In this document: piece by piece, positions 5,843-11,265 of the stretch
Layout of the letters: each line of letters opens with the position of its first letter
Numbering within the stretch: the stretch's first letter is position 1
Origin: Neptunomonas sp.
GTDB taxonomy: Bacteria > Pseudomonadota > Gammaproteobacteria > Pseudomonadales > Balneatricaceae
Assembly (NCBI GenBank): GCA_004195305.1
Contig: SDWN01000734.1
Location: 1 to 11,265, forward strand
Length of the DNA: 11,265 bases
Direction: 5' to 3'
Made by a program: the position numbers and the translations under genes
The notes under the pieces: generated by a model
What the model was told of the DNA's origin: nothing
Seen by the model: the letters and a program-made list of their open reading frames with translations, nothing else
The model's database searches: none

Positions 5843-6554
5843 CTGCTTGGCTAGTTTTTCGGCAAGGGTGGCGCAGAATATAGCTTGCAGCCAGTATGGG
5901 GTGCTGCCGCGTGGTGTGTCGGTGGGGGATCGAATTGACCCCGCCGGGGGCCGCGTAGTAGGGTGATGCCGCCCAGCTCATCACCTGTGCCGACAGGCTT
6001 GGATCCATCAGAACGATCGGCACCAGATCATCGATACCTGCGTTTGGATTGGCGCGTAGCTCGATAATCTTCAGGGCCGTGGGTGGCAGCGTCGGCAGTC
6101 CCAGGGTGTCTTCGAGGCGTTGCTTGATTCTTAGGGTGGTGAATTTCTCCACCGCCCGGGTGATCACGGTCACGTCGCTGCCACGAACCTGTTTGGCTTC
6201 GATGGCATCGGTGCCGATGCTGAGTTTGCACTGTTGCAGGTGGTCGGTAAGCATCGCTGCATTGAGCGTGAGAATGCGTCCGCTGTTGGGCTCTATTACA
6301 TCAAACTGGTCTGTCAGTGAGCACTCCGAGTCTGTCAGTACCGGTAGTGCCAGCAGTTGTTCAATCCCTTTGCTGTTATCCAGTGCCGATTGACTGAAAA
6401 AGGCTGCCGCATCATGCTCGGATAGTGGCTGCAGTTGTCTGTGGGTGAGTTTCCAGATACTGACCAGGTTAAGCAGTTCGTTATAGGGAAGAATGACTAG
6501 AGCGCGTCCCTGATTGTCACTGAGCATAACGATTCGAAGCGATGGTTTGCTCAT
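5832..6554 (-). CDS. N-terminal fragment of the broken HDOD gene
   Basis: This 240-codon frame starts at ATG 6554 with a good ribosome site (AGGGA, 7 bases upstream). No in-frame start lies further upstream before a stop (TAG). Residues about 6-110 look like a YbaK/EbsC fold (RIVMLSDNQGRALVILPYNELLNL). Residues about 145-209 begin the HDOD domain. The last 31 residues (PHRHTTRQHP... to the stop) are out-of-frame sequence created by the deletion. Compared with full-length relatives the YbaK-like part lacks its usual first few dozen residues. It may still be translated, but as a truncated product. Confidence 0.6.
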   Translation of the reverse strand: MSKPSLRIVMLSDNQGRALVILPYNELLNLVSIWKLTHRQLQPLSEHDAAAFFSQSALDNSKGIEQLLALPVLTDSECSLTDQFDVIEPNSGRILTLNAAMLTDHLQQCKLSIGTDAIEAKQVRGSDVTVITRAVEKFTTLRIKQRLEDTLGLPTLPPTALKIIELRANPNAGIDDLVPIVLMDPSLSAQVMSWAASPYYAAPGGVNSIPHRHTTRQHPILAASYILRHPCRKTSQADAR

Positions 6555-6711
6555 ATTTAAATCCCTAAAATTTTTGTCACGGTTGGGCTCATCCTAGTAG
6601 TAGCCTGAAGAGCCCGTCAAGTGATCGGTGCTGGGTTCGCCACAAAAAATATCATTATCGCGCTGCTGCATCAGCTGGGCTTAACGCCGCTAGGTGCTCT
6701 GTGGGTTACTC

Positions 6712-7098
6712 TCAAGCAGTGACCAAAACACCGTCCATCTCTACAGCTGCGTCTTTGGGGAGTTGAGCAACACCGATAGCGGCGCGGGCCGGGTAGGGCT
6801 GCTGGAAGTAGCGGGCCATGATCTCGTTGACGGTGGCAAAGTGGCTCAGATCGGTCAGGTAGATGTTCAGTTTAACGATCTGTTGCAGTGAACCGCCTGC
6901 GGCCTCGCAGACGGCGCTGAGGTTTTCGAATACCTGGACTACCTGGGCAGAAAAGTCACCCTCGACCAGCGTCATGGTGGCCGGAACCAGCGGGATTTGG
7001 CCTGATAAATAGACCGTGCTGCCCACTTTTACAGCTTGGGAATAGGTGCCGATCGCTTGCGGTGCGTTGTCGGACTGAATAATTGCTCGGTTGCTCAT
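6712..7098 (-). CDS. ridA: RidA family enamine/imine deaminase
   Basis: RidA hydrolyses reactive 2-aminoacrylate and related enamine/imine intermediates made by PLP enzymes such as threonine dehydratase, releasing 2-ketoacid and ammonia; it works as a cytoplasmic trimer. From ATG 7098 the protein is 128 residues, the same length as E. coli RidA, and numbering aligns. It has NAPQAIGTYSQAV, LSGQIPLVP, the motif LTDLSHFATVN (81-91), PARAAIGVAQLPKD with the key Arg105, and VEMDG with the conserved Glu120. The Ser-Cys pair after Arg105 in E. coli is Ala-Ala here. An ATG two codons upstream (7104) would add Met-Cys; I prefer 7098 because GAG lies 6 bases before it and family members begin MS. It starts 35 bases after the spoT stop, so it is probably the last gene of the gmk-rpoZ-spoT-ridA operon. 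The gap 6555-6711 shows no clear hairpin terminator. Confidence 0.93.
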   Translation of the reverse strand: MSNRAIIQSDNAPQAIGTYSQAVKVGSTVYLSGQIPLVPATMTLVEGDFSAQVVQVFENLSAVCEAAGGSLQQIVKLNIYLTDLSHFATVNEIMARYFQQPYPARAAIGVAQLPKDAAVEMDGVLVTA

Positions 7099-7133
7099 AC
7101 ACATCTCGGTTGGTTGGAAAGTTGGGGGTTTGC

Positions 7134-9248
7134 TCAGCAGCGGAGGATCCGCGAAACCGATTTTATACCTCGGACTCGCTTGATGATCCGGGCCAGGTGG
7201 ATTCGATCGCGTACCTGAAGATCCAGGTGCACGGTGCTGATACGGGCTTCTTTCTCATCGATATCGATGCGTTGGATGTTGCCGCCAGCCTCTGAGATTT
7301 TGGTGGCTAAGGTCGCGATGATGCCGCGCTGTGCAACCAGTTCAATCTTGAGCGCGACGCTGAAATCTTCGTCAAGGTGCTTATCCCAAGTGAGGTGGAA
7401 GCACTTTTTAGGATCGTCGCGGAAGTCATGAGTATTACGGCAGTCATCACGATGGACGACGATGCCGCGACCGCTGCTGATATGCCCAAGGATGTGATCG
7501 CCTGGGATCGGGTGGCAGCAACGTGCGTAGGAGAGTACAAGTCCCTCTCTGCCGCTGATCGATAGACTGTATTCCTGGTTGGTGCCGGCTTGCTCGGGGT
7601 TATCATCAGGCTGCAGTCGCTGCGCGACCAGGTAAGCCATTCGGTGACCCAGGCCGATCTCCATCAAGAGTTCATCCAGCGTGTTTAAATTTGACTCTTG
7701 CAGATAGTGCGTAAGCTGAAGCGGTTGGATCTCTTCAATCGAGCTACCCAGCCCTGCCAGAAACTGATTCAGCATACGCCGTCCAAGACTGACCGATTCC
7801 TCGTGCTGCTTGTGTTTGAGAAAATGACGAATATTGGAGCGCGCCTTGCTGGTGACGACAAAGTTAAGCCAGGCCATGTTGGGCTGGGCGCTGGGGGTGG
7901 TGATGATCTCGACCGTCTGGCCGCTTTCGAGCGGCGTGCCTAGCGGGGCCAGGCGGCGATTGATTCGGCATGAAACGCAGCTGTTGCCAATATCGGTATG
8001 CACCGCGTAAGCGAAATCGATAGGTGTCGCGCCCTTGGGGAGTTCGAAAATACGCCCCTTGGGGGTGAAAATATACACTTCGTCGGGGAATAGGTCGATC
8101 TTCACGCTCTCGATAAAATCGATCGAGCTGTCGGTCTTTTTTTGCATCTCTATCAGCCCCTGAACCCACTGGCGGGCCCGGTTGTAGCTGTGTTCGATGC
8201 GCTTGCTGCCCTCTTTAGAGCCCTTGTAGCTGCTGTGAGAGGCGATTCCCTGGTTGGCTATTCCGTCCATCTCTTCGGTGCGGATCTGAATCTCGATGGA
8301 GATGTCTCTGGCGCCGAACAGGTCGGTGTGTAGCGACTGGTAGCCGTTAGCTTTGGGGATGGCGATGTAGTCTTTAAAGCGCCCGGGGACAGGTTTGTAC
8401 TGGTTGTGCACGGCGCCCAGAATGCGATAGCAGGTATCGATCTTGTCGGTGACGATGCGGAAGGCAAAGACGTCCATGATCTCGTTGAACGATTTCCGCT
8501 GCGCGACCATCTTGCGGTAGATGCTGTAGAGGTGTTTCTGCCTGCCGCTGATCGTGAACGAGAATCCCTGTTGGTGCAGGAGTTCGGTGATGGTCTTTTC
8601 AATCCGTTCCAGCATATCTTTACGGTTGCCGCGGGCATTGGCCACGGCCTTGCCGATCATCTTATAGCGCATCGGATAATAAGCGCGGAAAGCCAGATCC
8701 TCGAGTTCGATATGGATGTCGTGCATCCCCAGGCGGCTGGCTATAGGGGCGTAGATGTCGAGTGTTTCACGCGCGATGCGGCGCTGCTTTGCCGGAGGCA
8801 TGACCCCGAGGGTGCGCATGTTGTGCAGGCGGTCGCCGAGTTTGACCAGAATGACCCGGATATCCTCAGCCATCGCCATCATCATCTTTTGAAAGTTTTC
8901 GGCCTGGGCTTCGGCTTTGGTCTCGAAGTTCAGATGCGTCAGTTTGCTGACGCCATCGACGATGCCCGTAACGGCGTCACCGAATTGGCTGTGCAGTCCC
9001 TCGGTGCTGACGTGCGTATCTTCGATAACATCGTGTAGCATCGCTGCCATCAGACTTTGGTGATCCATGTTCATTTCAGACAGGATCGAGGCAACGGCTA
9101 AAGGGTGGGTGACATAGGGCTCGCCGCTCTTGCGGCGCTGGCCATCGTGGGCTTGTTCGGCATAATAGTAGGCGCGCCGAACTTGGGCGATCTGTTCGGG
9201 GTCCAGGTAGCTACTAAGTCGTTGTGATAGCAGTTGGATTGTAGGCAT
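7134..9248 (-). CDS. spoT: SpoT: bifunctional (p)ppGpp synthetase/hydrolase
   Basis: SpoT degrades (p)ppGpp to GDP/GTP and pyrophosphate and can also make it, setting alarmone levels in carbon, fatty-acid and iron stress. The 704 residues match E. coli SpoT (702). The hydrolase HD domain (about 20-180) has H48, the H72-D73 pair in LLHDVIED-like sequence, and D139 in KLGDRLHNMRTL. The synthetase domain (about 230-345) has SGRQKHLYSIYRKM, RFKD (290-293, the bifunctional RxKD type and not the RelA ExDD type), YIAIPKANGYQSLHT and IEIQIRTEEMD. The TGS domain (about 385-450) has DLFPDEVYIFTPKGRI and DFAYAVHTDIG. A helical region, the RCCHPIPGD cysteine motif (576-584) and an ACT domain (about 628-704) follow. 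All these features point to an intact enzyme. The usually conserved AAHW after the synthetase strand reads ASHS here (336-339). No ribosome site precedes ATG 9248. Confidence 0.95.
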   Translation of the reverse strand: MPTIQLLSQRLSSYLDPEQIAQVRRAYYYAEQAHDGQRRKSGEPYVTHPLAVASILSEMNMDHQSLMAAMLHDVIEDTHVSTEGLHSQFGDAVTGIVDGVSKLTHLNFETKAEAQAENFQKMMMAMAEDIRVILVKLGDRLHNMRTLGVMPPAKQRRIARETLDIYAPIASRLGMHDIHIELEDLAFRAYYPMRYKMIGKAVANARGNRKDMLERIEKTITELLHQQGFSFTISGRQKHLYSIYRKMVAQRKSFNEIMDVFAFRIVTDKIDTCYRILGAVHNQYKPVPGRFKDYIAIPKANGYQSLHTDLFGARDISIEIQIRTEEMDGIANQGIASHSSYKGSKEGSKRIEHSYNRARQWVQGLIEMQKKTDSSIDFIESVKIDLFPDEVYIFTPKGRIFELPKGATPIDFAYAVHTDIGNSCVSCRINRRLAPLGTPLESGQTVEIITTPSAQPNMAWLNFVVTSKARSNIRHFLKHKQHEESVSLGRRMLNQFLAGLGSSIEEIQPLQLTHYLQESNLNTLDELLMEIGLGHRMAYLVAQRLQPDDNPEQAGTNQEYSLSISGREGLVLSYARCCHPIPGDHILGHISSGRGIVVHRDDCRNTHDFRDDPKKCFHLTWDKHLDEDFSVALKIELVAQRGIIATLATKISEAGGNIQRIDIDEKEARISTVHLDLQVRDRIHLARIIKRVRGIKSVSRILRC

Positions 9249-9294
9249 AGGCAGACTATACCAGTATCAAGACCGAATGCTCGAAAATTGCACT

Positions 9295-9314
9295 CCCCCT
9301 GCTGCTGCAGAGGG
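9295..9314 (-). other. Hairpin in the spoT leader
   Basis: On the minus strand CCCTCTGC (plus 9307-9314) pairs with GCAGGGGG (plus 9295-9302) around a 4-base loop with one wobble pair. It lies about 46 bases before the spoT ATG and just after the rpoZ stop. AGTGCAATTTTCG follows, with only four Ts, too weak and distant for a confident terminator. It could be a partial terminator or an RNA processing site. Confidence 0.35.
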
Positions 9315-9328
9315 AAATTTTAATAGAA

Positions 9329-9586
9329 TCAGCTTTCAACGACAACGGCGGGTGCGTCTGCGAGCAGGTCTTCGACGCTGACAGGACGCTCTTCGAGAAT
9401 GCTGGCATCGATCAAGCCCGCCGCGATTTCACGCAGGGCGACGACGGTGCATTTATCGTTTTCCCAAGGCACCAGGGGGTCTTTGCCGCCGGTGGCCAGC
9501 TGCCGGGCACGTTTGGATGAAACCATGATTAGTTCGAAACGGTTTTCAACATGTTCTAGGCAATCTTCAACAGTTACGCGGGCCAT
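9329..9586 (-). CDS. rpoZ: RNA polymerase omega subunit
   Basis: Omega wraps the beta' C-terminus, helps assemble RNA polymerase and forms part of ppGpp binding site 1 with beta'. The 85-residue protein opens MARVTVEDCLEHVENRFELI, nearly the Pseudomonas form, and keeps the SSKRARQLATGGKDP and WENDK.TVVALREIAAGLI core. The N-terminal MARVTV, which contacts ppGpp in E. coli, is intact. The acidic tail is short and variable, as usual. AGGT sits 6 bases before ATG 9586. It lies between gmk and spoT in the standard gammaproteobacterial order. Confidence 0.96.
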   Translation of the reverse strand: MARVTVEDCLEHVENRFELIMVSSKRARQLATGGKDPLVPWENDKCTVVALREIAAGLIDASILEERPVSVEDLLADAPAVVVES

Positions 9587-9631
9587 CTTTTACCTCAGGG
9601 GTTGATCTACGGGTTCCGAAAATAGCCGTGC

Positions 9632-9661
9632 AGTGTACAGAAACCGGGGGGCTATTGGCAA
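9632..9661 (-). promoter_or_regulatory. Possible sigma70 promoter for rpoZ-spoT-ridA
   Basis: In the gmk-rpoZ gap (9587-9702), on the minus strand, TTGCCA (plus 9656-9661, 4 of 6) and TACACT (plus 9632-9637, 4 of 6) lie 18 bases apart. The start would be near 9625, about 40 bases before the rpoZ ATG. It could drive rpoZ-spoT independently of gmk. Confidence 0.45.
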
Positions 9662-9702
9662 GTTATCGTTGCCTGATTGGCGTTTTACTCGAGCGGTTCG
9701 AT

Positions 9703-10317
9703 TTACGCCAGTAATCGTTCGATCAACTGTCGATGCTGGAGTCGCTGGCGTTCGATCTGTTGGCGTTTGGCGACAAAGATCGCCTGGAGCTCTAGTAGGG
9801 CCTGGTCGAACCCATCATTGATCACTAAATAATTGAACTGGTGATAGTGCGACATCTCATTGACGGCTTCGGCCATGCGCTGGTCGATGATGGCCGCAGA
9901 GTCCTGGCCCCGATTATTGAGCCGTTGTTGTAGCGCTTCCCGAGAGGGTGGCAGAATAAAGATCGAGACAGATTCGGGCATCAGTGTGCGAACCTGTTGG
10001 GCCCCCTGCCAGTCGATCTCCAGGATCACATCCTTGCCCCCGGCCAGGGTGGCTTCAACCCAGCTGCGCGAGGTGCCGTAGAGATTGGTGAACACTTGGG
10101 CGTGTTCGAGAAAGTCGCTGTCGGCGATCATGCGTTCGAATGTGCCGTGATTGGTAAAGTGATAATCCATGCCCTCCACTTCGCCCGGGCGCGAAGCGCG
10201 GGTGGTGTGGGATACCGAGACGCAGGCAAGAGGGTCCTGGCCGATCAGTGCCTTGACCAGGCTGGTTTTTCCGGCTCCGGAGGGGGCCGATATGATATAG
10301 AGCGTGCCTTTAGTCAT
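9703..10317 (-). CDS. gmk: Guanylate kinase
   Basis: Gmk phosphorylates GMP to GDP with ATP, the essential step feeding GTP, dGTP and (p)ppGpp synthesis in the cytoplasm. The 204 residues are close to E. coli Gmk (207). The P-loop is APSGAGKTSL (11-20, K17). GMP-binding elements follow: SHTTRASRPGE (36-46), Y52, E71 and NLYGTS (78-83). VILEIDWQGA (97-106) carries D102. The lid and adenine contacts include QQRLNNRGQDS (130-140) and R147. ATG 10317 is preceded by GGAA about 5 bases upstream. It is the first gene of the leftward gmk-rpoZ-spoT-ridA group and is divergent from a TSUP permease. Confidence 0.96.
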   Translation of the reverse strand: MTKGTLYIISAPSGAGKTSLVKALIGQDPLACVSVSHTTRASRPGEVEGMDYHFTNHGTFERMIADSDFLEHAQVFTNLYGTSRSWVEATLAGGKDVILEIDWQGAQQVRTLMPESVSIFILPPSREALQQRLNNRGQDSAAIIDQRMAEAVNEMSHYHQFNYLVINDGFDQALLELQAIFVAKRQQIERQRLQHRQLIERLLA

Positions 10318-10371
10318 GAGATTTCCGATTGTTCTGGATACTTTTTACGGGTGTTTAAGTGTTATCCCGTG

Positions 10372-10399
10372 ATTGTACTGTAAAGCGTGTCCGCAGTAA
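10372..10399 (-). promoter_or_regulatory. Weak candidate promoter for gmk
   Basis: On the minus strand TACAAT (plus 10372-10377, 5 of 6) has a poor upstream element TTACTG (plus 10394-10399) at 16 bases. The leader to ATG 10317 would be about 48 bases. The overlapping TTTACA (plus 10379-10384) has no good -10 partner. Confidence 0.25.
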
Positions 10400-10509
10400 T
10401 GTATTGGCTGCAGATAGCGGTGCGTTGAACGCTAAGCCATGGCGTTGATGCTGCCGTACGATTTGGCGGCCTTGGTCAGCCTGTCACTGCCTAAGAACAT
10501 GATAGGAAT

Positions 10510-10521
10510 GAATAATTATTC
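10510..10521. promoter_or_regulatory. AT-rich perfect palindrome upstream of the permease promoter
   Basis: GAATAATTATTC is a perfect 12-base palindrome just upstream of the possible permease -35 box. It could bind a dimeric regulator. It does not fit a full Fur box (no 7-1-7 match). Short AT palindromes also occur by chance. Confidence 0.3.
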
Positions 10522-10522
10522 C

Positions 10523-10551
10523 CTTTAATCCGCAGGAGCTTGAGCTAGAAT
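10523..10551 (+). promoter_or_regulatory. Possible promoter for the TSUP permease
   Basis: TAGAAT (10546-10551, 5 of 6) is preceded at 17 bases by CTTTAA (10523-10528), a weak -35. The discriminator CGCCGCC is G/C only. The leader to ATG 10616 would be about 58 bases. Apart from this, the palindrome and the gmk candidate, I see nothing in the 298-base divergent gap 10318-10615. Confidence 0.35.
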
Positions 10552-10615
10552 CGCCGCCCCTAAGGCATAAGCCGAACTACCCGTTCGCTGCGTTTATATA
10601 CAGAGATCGTTGAGT

Positions 10616-11265
10616 ATGGAGATGAGTATCGGCTACGAGCTACTGGCCCTGTTGTTTGTTGTAGGGCTGTTAGCCGGGTTTATCGACGCCATCGCGGGCG
10701 GGGGCGGGCTGATTGCGCTGCCCGCGCTGCTATTTGTTGGTCTTTCTCCTGCCCAGGCGTTGGCGACTAATAAGTTGCAGGGCACCTTTGGTACCTTTTC
10801 CGCCAGTCTGTATTTTATCCGCAGGGGGTTGGTCGATCTGCGCAGTATCGGCACGATGGTGCTTTGTACCTTTATCGGTGCGGCCCTCGGGACGCTGCTG
10901 GTGCAGCAGATCGATCCCGGATTTTTGACCGCCGTTATTCCTGCGTTGCTGATCCTGATTGCGCTCTACTTCTGGTTTTCGCCCCAGGTTGGCGAGGAGG
11001 ATGTGCAGCAGCGGCTTGGCCCGCTGAACTTTGCGCTGAGCGTTGGTTTTGGTGTCGGTTTTTATGACGGCTTTTTTGGCCCGGGCACCGGCTCGTTTTT
11101 TGCAATCGCCTTTGTCGGTCTGCTGGGCTTTGGGCTTACCAAGGCCACCGCGCATACCAAAGTACTCAATCTCACCAGTAATATCGCTTCGCTGCTGTTT
11201 TTTATTCTCGGCGGCCAAGTGGTCTGGAGTCTGGGGTTGGTGATGGCGGTGGGGCAGCTTATCGG
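10616..11265 (+). CDS. TSUP (TauE/SafE, YfcA-like) membrane permease, partial
   Basis: The frame is open from ATG 10616 to the window edge (217 residues of about 250-270). TSUP proteins are small membrane carriers, several of which export sulfite, sulfoacetate or other organosulfur anions; the substrate of the YfcA branch is not known. The family's two inverted halves both show their signature: GFIDAIAGGGGLIALPALL..ALATNKLQGTFG (21-59) and GFYDGFFGPGTGSFFAIAF..ATAHTKVLNLTSN (148-189). Hydrophobic segments at about 7-27, 30-45, 78-98, 103-121, 137-152, 158-174 and 190-213 agree with seven or more membrane passes. FIRRGLVDLR (67-76) is the expected polar loop. An ATG at 10622 is an alternative start; neither start has a well-spaced ribosome site. 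It is divergent from gmk. Confidence 0.88.
   Translation, partial: MEMSIGYELLALLFVVGLLAGFIDAIAGGGGLIALPALLFVGLSPAQALATNKLQGTFGTFSASLYFIRRGLVDLRSIGTMVLCTFIGAALGTLLVQQIDPGFLTAVIPALLILIALYFWFSPQVGEEDVQQRLGPLNFALSVGFGVGFYDGFFGPGTGSFFAIAFVGLLGFGLTKATAHTKVLNLTSNIASLLFFILGGQVVWSLGLVMAVGQLI

Larger units (their letters stand above)
5360..6554 (-). pseudogene. Disrupted YbaK-like + HDOD domain gene (internal deletion with frameshift)
   Basis: Two leftward reading frames together make one protein of the 'aminoacyl-tRNA deacylase-like plus HDOD' family. The first frame (6554 to about 5928) gives a YbaK-like N-terminal part, the HDOD start (LPTLPPTALKIIEL) and DPSLSAQVMSWAASPYYAAPGGVNSI. The expected continuation, a segment like EDAIxRVLGFxLV followed by an LALGL stretch, is absent. 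After Ile209 (codon 5930-5928) the family sequence resumes in another frame at 5926 with PTDTPRGSTPYWLQAIFCA, then GLVYLTGLLHNFGYLILAHVFPPHF to a normal C-terminus. By comparison with the remembered family consensus about 28 codons are missing; with one base left between the two codons, the loss is about 83 bases. The deletion removes the core HDOD helices, so neither half should work. HDOD proteins are signalling adaptors without the catalytic HD pair. It is either a real pseudogene or a sequence-assembly gap. Confidence 0.8.

Noticed and set aside
8406..9038. Plus-strand open frame (210 codons) opposite spoT
   Set aside because: It lies antisense to the conserved HD and synthetase domains of SpoT, and the frame follows the codon structure of that gene. 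No independent motif or ribosome site was found.
10505..10525. Fur box at the AT-rich palindrome
   Set aside because: The symmetry and spacing do not match the 7-1-7 Fur consensus.
10730..11218. Minus-strand open frame opposite the TSUP gene
   Set aside because: The plus strand encodes a clear two-repeat TSUP permease; the opposite frame is a lysine/arginine/glutamine-rich shadow of hydrophobic codons.
1..11265. Defence system, mobile element, phage or CRISPR
   Set aside because: All sizeable genes match core chromosomal families. No transposase, integrase, inverted terminal repeats, spacer-like regular repeats or abrupt compositional change was seen.

Overview
The window looks like ordinary chromosomal core DNA of a gammaproteobacterium, most like the marine Pseudomonadales/Oceanospirillales. 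The grounds are the gmk-rpoZ-spoT-ridA order, an omega subunit close to the Pseudomonas form, an AlgQ-type Rsd (ERWGGV / IDRWLQER) and a YheS-type ABC-F protein. No taxon below that level can be named from the sequence. I see no tRNA, rRNA, CRISPR array, insertion sequence, prophage or defence island.

Left part (1-2490): the last codons of a probable gshA run rightward, followed by two back-to-back hairpins. A leftward gene for a small exported FliL-domain protein converges on them. Divergent from it is a rightward pair: rsd/algQ (sigma70-binding regulator), then 6 bases later a beta-propeller (WD40-like) lipoprotein. A strong bidirectional terminator (about 2438-2465) separates this pair from the leftward gene that follows.

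Middle part (2490-6560): a leftward periplasmic FKBP-type prolyl isomerase is divergent from a rightward yheS-type ABC-F ATPase, whose -10 box lies so close to its ATG that the mRNA may be leaderless. Converging on it is a broken leftward gene for a YbaK-like + HDOD protein. Both halves are recognisable, but roughly 83 bases of the HDOD core appear to be missing, which shifts the frame.

Right part (6700-10320): the leftward cluster gmk-rpoZ-spoT-ridA covers guanylate kinase, RNA polymerase omega, the bifunctional (p)ppGpp synthetase/hydrolase and an enamine/imine deaminase. Divergent from gmk is a TSUP (TauE/SafE, YfcA-like) membrane permease that runs off the window.

Much of the content touches the stringent response and RNA polymerase control: SpoT makes and degrades (p)ppGpp, omega forms part of a ppGpp site on the polymerase, Gmk supplies the guanine nucleotide pool, and Rsd binds sigma70 and in E. 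coli also stimulates SpoT hydrolase. This is mostly known conserved synteny, not a new system. The best leads are the disrupted HDOD gene, the leaderless-looking yheS promoter, the uncharacterised lipoprotein next to rsd, and unexplained hairpins and short direct repeats at gene boundaries.
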